Of a stretch of 64,000 nucleotides of DNA, positions 26,101-38,573 are shown piece by piece. The position numbers and the translations under genes are program-made. This DNA is from Drosophila miranda (Eukaryota > Arthropoda > Insecta > Diptera > Drosophilidae): positions 7,564,001 through 7,628,000 of the forward strand of contig NC_046674.1 of the NCBI RefSeq assembly GCF_003369915.1. Reading direction: 5' to 3'. The notes under the pieces were generated by a model that saw nothing but the letters and a program-made list of their open reading frames with translations, searched no databases and was not told the origin of the DNA. Numbering within the stretch: position 1 is the first letter of the stretch; each line of letters starts with the position of its first letter.

Positions 26101-27119
26101 CGATTAAGCTTCGAATTGAAATACGATTCTCCTGTTTAATCGATGCTGAACTTAACTAAAAAACTGCCCGAAATTGTTACCCCTTCACGACCCGAAAGGA
26201 ATAGATTTTTATTCAAAAGCGATTAAAAATCCTTCCCCAATAGACTCCAAATACTTTAAAAAGAACCCCAAGCACTACACATACCCTTTGGAAGGGTATA
26301 AAAAAGCAAACAGCTTAGGCTAATTCCAAAAAAAAATACCAAGCAAAAGAAGAAATCAAAGTGCCTTTTGGGTAATTTTTTTCCATTTTGCTGAAAACTC
26401 CAAAACAACAAAAGAAATCATTCACACACATGAATTGATGTGTGTGCATAGATATTTATTGTTGTTTCTGTTGTTGTTGTTGTGCCGATAACAAGACAAG
26501 ACCCCCGCCAACGCCATACTCGTATTAGCCGGGCTTTCAAAAGAACACAACAACAAAAACAAAGATAAAAAAAAGCAGCAAAAGGCAATTTGCTCGCCTT
26601 TTGGCTGCAAGATGGAAGGCTTTTCATTCCACCGCCCCCGCCCCCGTCCCCACCCTCACCCTCACCACCTCCATCTCTATCTACAGATATTGTATATTGT
26701 ATCTCCTTTCTGACCATTTTCAATGTTTGTGCTCGTCATAAAGTGATTTATGGTCTTTAGGTGCAAATAATTGATTTATGCCTCTACTCCGCGACTGCCA
26801 GACCACCGACCTCCATTGCGCGACATGTAAATACGAGAAGTTTTTGTTGGTACACAATACAACAAGAAGGGCGAAGGGGGGCCAACGGGAGTAGCTATAT
26901 CTTTCAGTAATTGGATAAATATTTAGCCAGTGCCAGTGCTGATAAGTGGCAAAGATACTGGCGTACGCCCGTACAAGTGGAAACCCTAAGATAACTAATA
27001 TCTAAAGGGTTTGCGAGTAGAAAGATAGAAGCGCATCTCCTGGTTTTTTACGAGTGCCCTTTAGGCCACAAAATGCGCCCCAAGATCTACTTATCTACGA
27101 ATCGAAGTATTCCACGAAT
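23141..27119. other. non-coding dally intron, upstream of nested gene
   Basis: I see no supported gene here. Near 23,860-24,240 several (T/G)GTATTTTT motifs occur. A short TA run (about 24,266-24,280), a C run (24,443-24,458), a (GGCAGT)n run (about 24,535-24,552) and a (GAAACC)n run (about 24,616-24,635) follow. Confidence 0.55.
23860..24025. promoter_or_regulatory. cluster of GGTATTTTT / Motif-6-like elements
   Basis: At least seven TGGTATTTT or TAGTATTT matches lie in 165 bp, and four of them are nearly back to back at 23,988-24,025. They resemble the Drosophila core-promoter Motif 6 (KTYRGTATWTTT). The cluster is about 0.7-0.9 kb upstream of the nested IDH-like gene, farther than Motif 6 usually sits, so its function is uncertain. 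It could also be a simple T-rich repeat. Confidence 0.3.
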
Positions 27120-30100
27120 TGTGGGGCAACTCTTTTGCTGCCTGGATGCATTAGATACTTTTTCACATGCATTTATATTTGCGCTTAAAGATCATCATCA
27201 AAAGTGTATTTTCTAGCTCTAAAAATAGTCCCAAAACACCACAAAAAAAGCAAAAAAAAAATCACCCGTTTCTGTTGGTGGATCCCCCGTCTAAGCCCAT
27301 TACGCTCGGATCCATAACTAACGCCACTCGAAGCGGAAATGCCCAACTATTTAGCTATGTATCTGTGTATCTGTGTCTGCCCCGACCCCACATTCTGTGC
27401 CCCATTCTGTGCACACTTCACTAGGCATTAACCTTTACCTTTTTTCCGTGAACATAACAATCCAGAAATCCGAAAGAAAAACGAAAAGCGAAAAACGAAA
27501 GAGCTCTGGCATCCATGAATCAAAAAAAGAACAACAAGAATCCACGGCGACGTTTGTATCTCAAAAAGCACTCCATACGCCATACTCCATAGTCCATACC
27601 TGTGTATCTGTATCTGTATCTGTGTATCTTTCGAGTGTGTGTTCATTGGAAAACAACGATTACGCGGCACAAAAGAGACATGGACAAACAATGAAGAGAT
27701 GGAAGATGATGGAGAACCCAAAACAGAAGAACAGAACGGAGAGAGAAGTAAGTCGTCGGCAAATTATGCTTTGACTGTGTGGCATCCACTGCTGCTGTTG
27801 CAACATCATTGCATAAGCAGCGCACAGGCGGGTTTTTGACCATTGAAAATCGGTCAAAAAGGAGTGGAAAATCGTATCCCCGCTAGATACAGATACAGAT
27901 ACAATTGCTGCCTGTCTGCACTTTTGTTTGTTTGTTTTTTTGATGAATTCACTTGTAAAATGTTTAAAAATAGCAGGTACATCGGCATGAGATACAAATG
28001 TATCTAGCCATCTACCTGTGCATGCCCGCCTTCTGGCGGTAGATACAAATTTCACACATTTTATGGCCGTACAGATACAAAAGGCTAAACATTTAATTGA
28101 AGCAATTTTCCTTGGGCTGCCATTCGGTGGATATCTTATCGGAGACGATCGGTCTTATCGAATGGAGTGCAACTCTTATCGAGTGCCCCTGCGCCTCCGT
28201 GTGCGTTCCTCCTCCCCCACTTCCTCCTCCCCCACTTCCTCCTCCTCCTGCTGCTGCTCGTTATAGCCATTTCCAACGAGCGGAAAAGGCCAACAAGTTG
28301 ACAACTTCCTTTGGCACTTAATTGCGAGGCTTTGTATCTTTGTATCTTGTTTCAAATTAAATGAACGCAAAACAACCTTCAAGATACATATGTACATCCC
28401 AAAAAACAACAAAAAGAAAAGAAACAAAACAGGTTCAAAGCATGAATGAATTTAAGATACATTTCAGACATCATAAAAATGTCACTTGTGGTCGCGCGTA
28501 CACTTCCCAGAAATGACTTTTCTGTTCTACTGAATGAATGGAGGAAAGGAGAACCACCTAAGAAATGAATGAGAGTTTGTAGACCGTAGAACGTAGAACC
28601 CTCAAATATAGCCGTAGTATCTGTACAACCAACAGATGTATCCGCTCGAACATTCAAACCGTTGTAGGAATGACATCATTCCGACGACGCCATGAAATTG
28701 AACTGAAATTTAAAAAACGAACCGATCCAATGAACGCACCAATTGAGGTCAAAAAGTGTAAGAAAAAGCAAACATTAAGAAAGTAGCGCTGAAAAAATCC
28801 CATACAGAGGCAAGGAAGGCAAGATTTTGTTGTATCTTTGTATCTTTTGGTTTGGTTTCGTGTGAAATCGATGGGTGCACAAGGCGTTCAAGCACTTTGC
28901 AGATCGTAGGCGTCGTTAATTTTAATTGAAACTAATTAGCGCAAATATAAAACACAACAACAACAAGAATACGTACTTAAAATGCGGCAAATGGTTGGGG
29001 GTTCGCGGTTCGCCGTTTTTCGGGGGCAATGTTGTAATATCTGGCATGCGGATGGAAGATATTTGGCCATAAAATCCAAAGCAAGTATCTGTTTGGGAAT
29101 CTTTCGAGCGGAAAGAAGGAGTGCGTCTTTGGTGGAACTGAAGTTCATTTCAATAAATTGAAAGCAAGAGCGTAGATTGGGCTTGATTTTTGGGCATAAA
29201 TGCAGACGATTGGCAATTAATTAGCATTCATTTTGATGACTGATTGAAAGATTGGATGGATACATTCCATTCGTCTTCGTTCCTTCATTAAAGATACTAT
29301 ATTCCATCGTTTTTTCCTACATGTCAGATAGTTTTCAGATCTAGTCCACTGCCAGCTGGCTCTAGTACTAAAGATACTTTCCAGAAGATATATTCCACTG
29401 CCAGTTTTGCCCACTTTTAAGATACTTTTGCAGGGCTAAACCACTGCTTGGGCCATCCTTTATTCCAAGTAAAGCCTATCACAGCCGCTTAATCCCCAAC
29501 TAATGAACACCACTCGCACCCTAGCGAGTATCTTTATCTATTCATTCAGAACTCCGCCACCCAACTGGATCTGGGCGTGGGAAATGGTGGACAGAGAATC
29601 CAAGTTAAAACGAAGTGGAAAACCTCATTTCGAACTATTAAAACGCAACGACTGCAGCATTTTGTAAACTACTTAAAACCCATTCGTAATTCGTAATTAG
29701 TTTTTCTCGAGTCTTGAGTCTCGAGTCCAGTCTCGAAGCTCGAGTCTCAAATCAATTAAGTTTTTCGTCTGTCTGGGAGTTTAATTGATCGCCACAGACA
29801 GTGAAAGAGTGAGAGAAATGGACAGAGAGAAAGAGAGAGGGGTGGGGGGTGGGGGGAAAGCCAGCAATTAAACTCCAACTGAAAAAAAGAACTTAAACTT
29901 CGAGTTAATTGATGAATGGAGATACGGAGATACGCGAGTGCAAGTTCGAATGAAAATCTAGCCCCGAAAAAACACTCTGGACTGCAACTGCCGCCAATGC
30001 GCGTATCTATAAACTGTTTTTTTAATTATCTCACAGATACTTATGGAGTGTATCTTGAACTGTGGTTTAAGCGAAACAAGAAACAAGTTTTTCGGTTTAC

Positions 30101-31890
30101 GATCCTACAGTCTGAGCGCGTTTTTTATTTGATGGATTTCCATCGCTTGAAACTTTTAATTGGCATTCATTCATTCATATGGCGGATCCCATAGATACTC
30201 GCAAGGGGTGTGTTTCCGCCTAGAAGCAATAGTCAAAGGAAGTGCTTCGAAATCTGCAGGCAAAAGGAAAACTTTGTCAGTCGGTTTTCATCGCTTTTTC
30301 CTTCCTCTATTTGCACTTTTTCACTTATCTATCCGCAGAAACACACACGCACATCACGTATGCGACTGCAGATACGGCGGTATCTCATAGTTTGCTCTAA
30401 TTTTACGTCGAGTTGCGAGTTGCTTAAATATTTAGTAACAAGACGACACACATACACACACACACAGGTGGAGATACATAGATATACAGAGATATAGCTA
30501 CAGAGATATGATAAGATACTGTGGCCACACTACATCACTACATGCCACACGCTACAGTACTTCCTGTTGCGGAGCAACGTCTCGTGTTAATGTTAATGTT
30601 AATGTGGAGCTTGGTTCTGGTTTCTATTTCGAGTCTTTTGTTTATTCTGCAGCCCAAAAGATACAAAGATACAACTCAATTAGTAGTCGGGGGATGCGCG
30701 CAATTAAATTAAAATTGAATTTTATGGTGGAGCGCCTTCCATGCCTCTCGGACGAGGCACCTCTGCCTCTGCCGCTGGCTCTACCTGGAGTTGGGGCAGG
30801 AGTCGGAGTTGGGGGCACACAGGCAGCATTTATCGTATGCATGACACTCGACATGAGATTAGCATCACAAACAGCACATAAAAAAATTGTAACGCAAACA
30901 CACAGAAAATAGATACAGGGAGATGCCCAGATACAGATACATAAATAAAGTACGAGTAAAACTATGTAAACAGTAAATAAATGTCGAAAGCAACAGCCAC
31001 AAGAGATACAGATACAGATACAGCCATAAAGATACTCCTACTCGAGTACTCTAGGTGCGGATCGAAGAAACGTGTGTATCTGACGGTGGCGGAGCCTACT
31101 GCGGAGGCATTAGCCGAATTGAAATTCTTTCCAACTTCCACTTGTATCTTTCACAGCCATGCGGGCGGCACTGTATCCCATAGATACTGCTTCTACCTGC
31201 GTGTGTGGGAAACAAGAACTCTTCTCTTCAGATACAGGTACGAAACGAGGGAAAACTTGCAACATCATTTCCCCCCTCCCCTACCCCCTACCATCCCTTT
31301 ACATTAGTTGGTGTTCTCCATAGATACATTTGTATCTCACGGGTGTGTGCGTGTGCGTGTGTTGTAATTGTGCGTAAAGACCAAGTCAAGGTCGGTTAAT
31401 CAATAATAATTATTTTTCACTCAATTACACGCCACACAGCGCCACAGAGTATCTCTGCTTTGGCATTCCTCGGATACAGATACAGATACAGATGCGAGAT
31501 ACTCGGCTACTCTGATACTCCGATACTCTGATGTTTATACATTTTTTGCTCTCCTTTATTTTTCGGTCGTTTCAGATCTTATCTTTTTTGGTTCGTTTTG
31601 TTTGGTTTTTTTTCGTGGTTTTGGGTTTTATTTCTGACTTTGCATAAACACAAAATTGTGCCATCGACCGAGTATCTCTGCATCTTATGGATGTACATAT
31701 CTCCGCCGATATATCTTTGCTTATAAATATACGGCACAGCCTTCACACAGATTTTTTTTTCTTTTTTGTTTTTTAGATGCGTGCCACTTGATACCACGTT
31801 GGCACCCCCGCCTCTTGAGACAAATCAGAATAAAAAATGACGCCGCCACCCTCCAAAGAGCAGTATCTTTGTATCTGTATCTGCGCGATG
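27120..31890. repeat. dispersed AGATAC/GTATCT hexamer field
   Basis: By eye I count about 60 AGATAC or GTATCT hexamers in 4.8 kb. Chance would give 2-3. Some form short tandem runs (27,603-27,625; 27,885-27,902; 31,000-31,021; 31,473-31,490), but most are single copies in unrelated sequence and in both orientations. It is therefore not one simple microsatellite. The field ends about 0.4 kb from dally exon 1. No exon is seen in the stretch. Confidence 0.8.
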
Positions 31891-32313
31891 TAATGAACCT
31901 GAGATGGTGCCACCAAAAACTTTGTCCGAGGCGTTGCTCAATGTTCTTCTAATTGCCAAATGGCGCTGCGCTGCTCTGCTGCTGGGGCCACTCGTTCTAT
32001 AGTTTCGACCCCCACTTGACAGTCGGGTTCAATGGATTTGCATATGCCTCATCTCATGGCTTGCCTCCCCCTGGGACTGCGACTGGCACGTAGACGGGCA
32101 GGGGGTGCCAGGGCTTATCCAAGATGAGAGACACAAGAGTAATTGCAGTTGCTGGACGCCAAAACTTTTGGCTGACAAGTGCCTTTACTTGATTGGAGAA
32201 TTTACGATTGGCAAAGACAGGCGGCAGTGTCTGGCAGAATTTCTGGGGAGCTCGTTTTGGGAACTTGTGTATCGTATGCCCCCTAATTGGATTGCTTTCT
32301 GCACACGGCTTAC

Positions 32314-32596
32314 CTTTTTCATTGTAGACTCCACTCGAATGAATGTCGATCGACTCGAAATACCCCTTGACGGCCTCACACTGCTGCTGCGCTGTATCCT
32401 TGGCGCGCGAGTCCCGCTGCAGGCGTCGCCGATGGTGCGTTGCGGCACTGTGCTGATGCTGGTGCTGGTGGTCCCCCAAATGCTTGCCATCGACGAGGCC
32501 CACAATGCCGCCACAGAGGAGGGCGAAGAGCAGGAGCTGCGTCACACAGATGTTCCTCCTGGAGGATGCTCCTGTCGTCGCTATCGCTGCCGCCAT
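32314..32596 (-). CDS. dally: dally glypican, first coding exon
   Basis: The ATG at 32,596 (context AATATGG) opens a frame ending at donor G|GTAAGC after base 32,314, phase 1. About 94 residues are encoded: a Ser/Arg-bearing start, a hydrophobic signal peptide (QLLLFALLCGG, residues about 20-37), a His/Gln-rich stretch (HQHQHQHS), then RRRLQRDSRAKD and CEAVKGYFESIDI. The last two match the start of the mature Dally core protein as I know it from D. melanogaster. Dally is a GPI-anchored heparan-sulfate proteoglycan that shapes Wg, Hh and Dpp signalling. An in-frame ATG 48 codons upstream exists (32,740), but it would put a basic, low-complexity stretch ahead of the signal peptide, so I prefer 32,596. 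The following exons lie beyond the left edge. Confidence 0.9.
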
Positions 32597-33460
32597 ATTG
32601 ATGTGGATGTTGTGGATGCTGTTTTTTGTTTTATTGTGTGGATGGAAGAGCTTTTCTCTTTTCTTTTTGCACTGCTTGGCACTCAAAGCGCGGGGGGGCG
32701 GGGGCACAGACAGACAGACAGAGTGACAGCGAGCCAGCAAGGGAAAGCCACGTGAAGAGAGAGCGTAACGTTTGCAACAAACAGCTGTTTTCCTCCACTA
32801 ATACACTCTCACAAACTGCCGGCTAACAAACACACAAGCACGGCACGCACAAAAACAAAAAACGCGTGAGGGCAATAAAAGAAGAGACGACCAAAGGGGG
32901 TCTGTCGGGCGGGCGGGATTTTTACAAGTTTCTCTGCTGCCGGCGCTGATATCGCAAAAAAAAAGTTTGCAAAAAAATGACACGCGTTTCCAATGTTATT
33001 TTTGTTTCTTTTGGCTTTGTTTTAACTGTTCCCACTATCCTTATGCCCAATATATGCCCTAGGAAATGTTCAAAATCCACTCAATGATTTTCCATGACAT
33101 AACCGTATATAAATGATCTATATAGCACTCCGATTGCTTGTAGCACAAATTACTGATATGCGATTAATTTGCGTTTGTTTTTGTATTTGTTTTTGCTTTA
33201 ACTTTGTTTTTGCCTTTGATTTATTGCATTTGGCGAAAATAGATTTCCCGTACTGCCCTCGGGGCGACGGACTGCACTTGCATTATTTATAAAGCGGCGT
33301 GATATGGGGTCGGTCTGCCAGCGATTTCTACGGATCGAAATACCACAGCGAACCAGCAGCCTATAGCCTCGGCAAAAATTCAAAAAAATTACGTCAAATC
33401 GTACGCGGGAACGCAACGCAGACAAACGGGTGCTCAACACGACCGAACCGAGCGCTGGAA
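32597..33460 (-). promoter_or_regulatory. dally: dally 5' UTR and probable promoter
   Basis: The minus strand reads TTTATAAATAATG at 33,281-33,293, a possible TATA element, with GCAGT initiator-like sequences 18-38 bp downstream. Farther up, a CG-rich segment with GGTTCGGTCGTG (about 33,430-33,455) looks like Drosophila TATA-less initiation regions. The true start site cannot be fixed by eye. The CT- and CAGA-rich stretch between there and 32,597 would be leader sequence of 650-850 nt. Confidence 0.35.
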
Positions 33461-33645
33461 AATTCAGACATGTTCATTCATGTTCATTCACGTTCGTGGC
33501 GCAACGCAGTTCTTTGAAAACCGCCCGCCTTCAGTCCACATGTTGCTAGAAATCATGTTGCCGGCAAGCCAAGAAGAGGTAGGGAACACAGGCCAAACGA
33601 CACCGAAAATACGACGCATGCAAGGTAAAATGCACCCCAACACTT

Positions 33646-33695
33646 AACATACTATGATTGTTGACGGGGCTTGTAAACAACCATAGCATATTGTT
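33646..33695. repeat. imperfect inverted repeat (hairpin)
   Basis: Two arms, aaca-TA-ctatgattgtt and the complement of aaca-ATATG-ctatggttgtt, flank a loop of about 13 nt. It lies in a stretch (33.55-34.0 kb) that also carries two copies of GTTGCTAGAAA followed by CATGTTG (33,542 and 33,811). This is the look of a decayed mobile element, but I cannot name a family. Confidence 0.4.
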
Positions 33696-34099
33696 GATCA
33701 AACACGGTGAGGTGAGGTGCGTGGGGTCTTGAAATGTTGCTGGGCCGTTTTTTCATCGTTGTCCATACCTTTTTTGCGTTAAAATATGAGCTTCGGCTGA
33801 CTACGGATATGTTGCTAGAAAGTCTGGACTCATGTTGTTAAGGCAAGTGTTCTCTCGCTGTCGCTGTTAACTTCGCTCTTTCGCTGTTGACTGACTCTCT
33901 CACATGTTGTTTGTTCATGCTTAACATCCGAAATAGCTGACATGGACTTTAACATTCACATTAATTTAACACAGCCGAAGTAGTCCCGTTTAACAGAATG
34001 CTCTCTCGGCCGAAACCGAATATGACCCGGCAAAACAGATGTTCGTACAGTGGGTCTTGGCGCAATGGAAAGTGGAGGAAATTAGCTCGAATGGAATGT

Positions 34100-34211
34100 A
34101 TAGACTGCTCCAATTGACCTGTTCAACGGCTACCGCAGCTCCTGCATGGAATATCAACTCATCGAGGAGAACTTAACGCCTGGCCATAAAGTACTTCCCT
34201 CTTTACTGTGA
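34100..34211 (+). pseudogene. possible decayed coding fragment
   Basis: A short stretch with coding-like codon choice reads IDLFNGYRSSCMEYQLIEEN and ends at TGA 34,209-34,211. Just upstream, in another frame (about 34,039-34,110), QWVLAQWKVEEISSNGMYRL is open, as if one frame were broken by a single-base shift. I do not recognise the protein. It could be a remnant of a transposon gene or a gene-duplication scrap, or chance. Confidence 0.25.
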
Positions 34212-37200
34212 TCCCAGTTCCATTTCCATTCTCATCCCCCTTCCCTTTGGTGAATCATCTGAATTCTTTAAAATATTTATTGATATTCTTCCACTTCTGT
34301 TGTAAACACAAAAATGTGGATCGCTGCAATTTGAATATTCGACGACAATCAATACATACCACCGCCCCTTCCAATGGGCTCCGGCTCTATTCCCGCTCCG
34401 TCTGCCTTTCATCGTTGCCGCTGGAAGAAGAATTTGCATGTTTGCTCTTAATTGATGGCTGGAATGGGTTCTAATTTTATTTCGCATTCCATTTAAGATC
34501 GGTTTAATGAACTCGCCCAAGCCACTCTCTCCCTCTCCCTCTCTCTCTCTCTTTTTCATTTTCTCTCTGTAACTGTTATTTCACACCTTTCTTTCCACTT
34601 GGAGAGAAAGAGAGCCAGCGAGTGTTGGTTGTCTGGGACTACACGTGGTGTTGGCTTGTTGCAGCGGTGCAGTGCGGCAGTGCGGCAGGGCATAGGCACT
34701 GCACGACTCTTTTATTTTGCAAGGGACTTTCACTCATTCCAGGCAACACCGCCCCCGCGGGCGCTGTTAAATACCTGAGCCTCTCTTTGCCTCCTCACCC
34801 TCCCGCTCTCTCTCTCTCTCTCTTTCTGTGTCTCTCCTACTGTGTCGTGGTATCTATTTCTTCATTAACAAGCCATGTGTCAGGGAGGGAGGGGGGCTGG
34901 CAGGGGTCAGGGGACTTCATGGTGGTCAGACTTCCAGCTGAGCGGCAAACGCCCGCCCTCATTTGGCCTTGTTCTCCTCTCCTCTCCCCTCCCCTCCTCT
35001 CGTCTCGTCTCTGTTTCTTTCTATACCTCTGCTGATATGTTCATCACGAAGTGGATCGGATCACTCTGCCAATGGAATGGAATCCTATTCAAATTGGAAA
35101 CAGTAGTGAAGAGCAAAGAGGAGAGGACCCCCCAAAAACAGCAACAAAAAATGTGAGTCATGCGAGGCGGAAACAACAGTTCCACCAAAACCGAAACGAA
35201 AAACAAGAGCAAAGGAAAAAGGTAAAGTCGAAAATTAAACACCACACCACATCGTTTAGATAAAGTTATAAATTATAAGGCAGGAACGATCGGCACTGGT
35301 GTTCGATGAGAGGAGAAAAAAACAGAAAAAATAACAAAATCAAAAGAATTTGTATAGCCTCGGTGGTCGAAGTGTTGGATACCCTTCCATAGCGATTGGT
35401 CCTTTGATGTTTTGTACTCTCTTCGAAACTCTTCAGAAACATTAGGTATTTTGCATATGTACATATTTTTAAAATCATCATATTCCCCCCCTTAAAGGGT
35501 ATCAAAACCGAAACGAAGACCCTTTTAGTAGCTTTTTCTTTGTCTCTCTTTGGATCCACAGGTAAAACACTCACTCTCTGAGCGTGTGTGTGAGTGTGTG
35601 GAAGATGAAATTAAACGAATTTAGGCAAACGGCATCTATAAATTATAAGAGTGGTAAAGAGAGACAAAGAGGGGATACGATAAAGTTTGTTCCTTTCCCC
35701 TCTCCCGATCTTTTATGAGTGCAATCCCAAGCCTGGTCCTGTTTTGTGTTTTCTTTTTTTCTTATTTTTGGGGCCAACTCAAATTTCGTTTAAACGCTTG
35801 ATTTAGTGCAAGCAAAAATATGGCCAAATGTTTGTGTTTGTCTGTGTGTTTGAGCACATTCCACAAGCGACAGCGTTTTACACTTGAAATCCTTAAAGCC
35901 AGAGCGGGAGAGAAAGAGCAAGAGAGAGGGAGCACAGCCCGGCTCTTGCCTTTTATCCTGGGCCTCTGGACAGGCACAAACACGTTGGTGGCATTTCCTC
36001 TCTCCCCCTCACACAGTGTGTGTGCGCGAGAGTCTGTGTGTGTGTGTGTGTGTGTGTGACTGGTCCAACAGGTTCCATGGAGATTCTTCTGCTGCAGTCC
36101 CTGACTCTGCCTCTGCCTCGGCCTCTGTCGCCGCCGACTGTGGCCTGGCATGCAGCATTTCTCGTTCTCGTTTCCCACTGCTCTCTCGCTCTCTCTCCCG
36201 CCGCCTCGTTTCCCACTCTGCGGACTCTATCAGAGTGTAAGCCTTCGTTTTGCACATTTTTGAATTTTATTTTAATTTCTTTTTATTATATTTTAGCTGC
36301 GCTCTCTCCCCCGCGCTCTCCCCTCTGCCTGGTTCTCCGCCAAGCTTCTGCCTGCTGCTGCTGTACTTCATTTGATACCCCTTGGAGAGGCGGGAATGAT
36401 GATTATGGCACACGCACAGCAAGATTTATTATTATTTTATTGTTACATATTATACCATTGTTCAGATCATTTCCATTGATATGTTGGGTATACCGGATAA
36501 TGGTTATTCCAGCGTATCCCACAGTTCGATCATTCGAACAGTCAGGCCTTTCTTTCTGGTTCTTTACTGCTTTTGGGGTTTGTGCAACTTTTTGGTTTGT
36601 TGATTTTCATTCACCAAAAACTGGTTCGACGTTTAAGTTCTTCACATGGGCTTAGACACCACTCCCCTGGGCAAGGAGGAAGGGGGGGGGTTATCGGAGG
36701 TTGTGGCTGCTTCAAGGAAGTTCTTGTTATGGCTCTCTCTCTTTCTGGCTTTGAGGAATGTGTGAAGTCATCGAGCAGGCAGCAGAGGCCCATTTGAATG
36801 CCTCGTCTCTTGGGTTTTCTTACAACACTTTTAAAGACCTGGGCGGCACTTGCAGTTCAGTGTCTTGGCCATGGCCTTAAATTCCAAACACACACATACA
36901 CACACACACACTGGCACACAGACAGACAGACAGAGAGTGAAACAAGTGCCCGTCGAGGGCGTCGTCACTCGTTTTTCCATCGAATCTGGAAATCAGTCAA
37001 ACGAAACAGACATCGATAGCACTTCATCATGTAACAATCAATGTATCCCCATCCAAGCCCCCCCCCCCCCCATCACATCCCCTCTACACTGCAAGAAAAC
37101 TGATATTCCGTACTGGCTTTTACCAATTAGGTGTGTGTGTGTGTGTGTGTATGCCGCCGAATCGAGCTGTGTGTGTGCACGTGCACCCTGTAATTGTATT

Positions 37201-38539
37201 TCATTGCAGGATATTGGATTTTTGTGCTTGATTTGGCACATTGTGATGTGGTATGGTACACCCTCTCACAGCCCAGGTCCCGGGTCCCAGCTCCCCGATG
37301 GCCGTGGGGCAAGGGTTTCCAGCCAAAGTTACTTGTGTCAAAAAGTGGTCCTGATGATGCCTCGTTCTGCTTCTCTCTCTGACAGTTGTTCTTCTCTCGC
37401 TTCCTCCTGCGACGACCTGCCCGGTCTCCATTTCTCTCTTTTCCTCCAGCGACCTGCCTTCGCTTTCCTTCCTCTGCTTGACAGCTACTTGTCAATGGCC
37501 GTGGGCTGCCTCCCCACACCCCACCCCGCCGCCTGTTTGGGCCACACCACTGCCTAGGACACGACCGACTCTGTGCCTGCACAGGTGCTGGAAGAGTAGT
37601 TCGAAGGGATTTCGGGGGCCCCGACCCCGTCCCCGTCCCCGGTCCCGGCCCCTGGTACGCGTACTGATACTGACAGTGGTATACGGATTGGAACTGGGAC
37701 TCCTCTGGGGTCTCTGAGCGATGCCGGGTGCCGGGTGCCGGGTGCTCGGTGCTGGCTGTGCAGAACGTGTCATTGACAGATTTCAACGCAATTGCGTATG
37801 AATGAAATCGATTTTGTTGTTGCCTTTGTTCTGAGCTCTTGATGATAGCACCAGTCCATACCCGTGTCCATGTCCATGTCCATGTCTATGTCTATGATGA
37901 TGATGGAGATGGTGATGAGAATGGGGGGGGGATAGGATGGTAGTGATGCCAGAATTCGATCATTGCATGATTTTCCGCTTATTAGATCGATCCACTATTT
38001 CTAGCATAATTTAAGCATCAGAATTCAATTTCCATTTCCTATCGTTGTTTCCTCCATTTGCCATTCGCCATTCGCCATTCGCCAATCGAGAACCCCAGAA
38101 ACACTTTCCCACACACTCACTTTTTATGATCCACTTCATATTTGTATCGTTGCCGGAGTTCCCACTGCCCCATCATTGGGGAGAGCCTGCCCCTGCCGCA
38201 ACCCATTTCCCATAAACTAGCCCCCAGGTCCCAGTGGCGGCTGCACTTGGCAACAGGCAACATGCCTCAGCCAGAGTCGGAGCCAGAGCCAGAACCAGAG
38301 AGACCATCGAGAAGGAGAACTATCTGCCATAAATAAATGCAGTGGAAGATACAGATACAAATATAAATGTGTGTATATATATACATATATCTGTAGTTAT
38401 ATATATTTGCGCCCTACCCAAAGGCGAGTCGATGGCCAAAAGCCGGGGCCAAGGTAGAAATTAAGCGTCCCACCGCGAGTTTACACATCATCATCATTAT
38501 TGTTGCCGTTGCCGTGGCCGTCTGAGCCTCTCCCAGAGG

Positions 38540-38573
38540 TCGGTCGGTCGGTCGGTCGGGCGGTCGGTCGGTC
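38540..38573. repeat. (CGGT)n microsatellite
   Basis: Tetranucleotide array with one GGGC interruption. Confidence 0.9.

Larger units (their letters stand above)
1..32313 (-). other. dally: dally intron 1 (partial, runs off left edge)
   Basis: The first dally coding exon ends at 32,314 with a clear donor (G|GTAAGC). I find no second dally exon, with its expected CNN...ELELRDKA-type sequence, anywhere to the left, so 1-32,313 is inferred to be the first intron and is incomplete. It contains one nested gene (20,429-23,140). The remainder shows no supported exon: open frames of 60-190 codons there run through CA, GA, poly(C) and poly(G) tracts. Very large first introns are typical of developmentally regulated Drosophila genes and usually hold enhancers, but I cannot place individual enhancers. 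Confidence 0.7.

Noticed and set aside
36020..37786. Several open frames of 100-235 codons on both strands
   Set aside because: They run through GT, CA, CT and GGCCCC-type repeats and share no family features.
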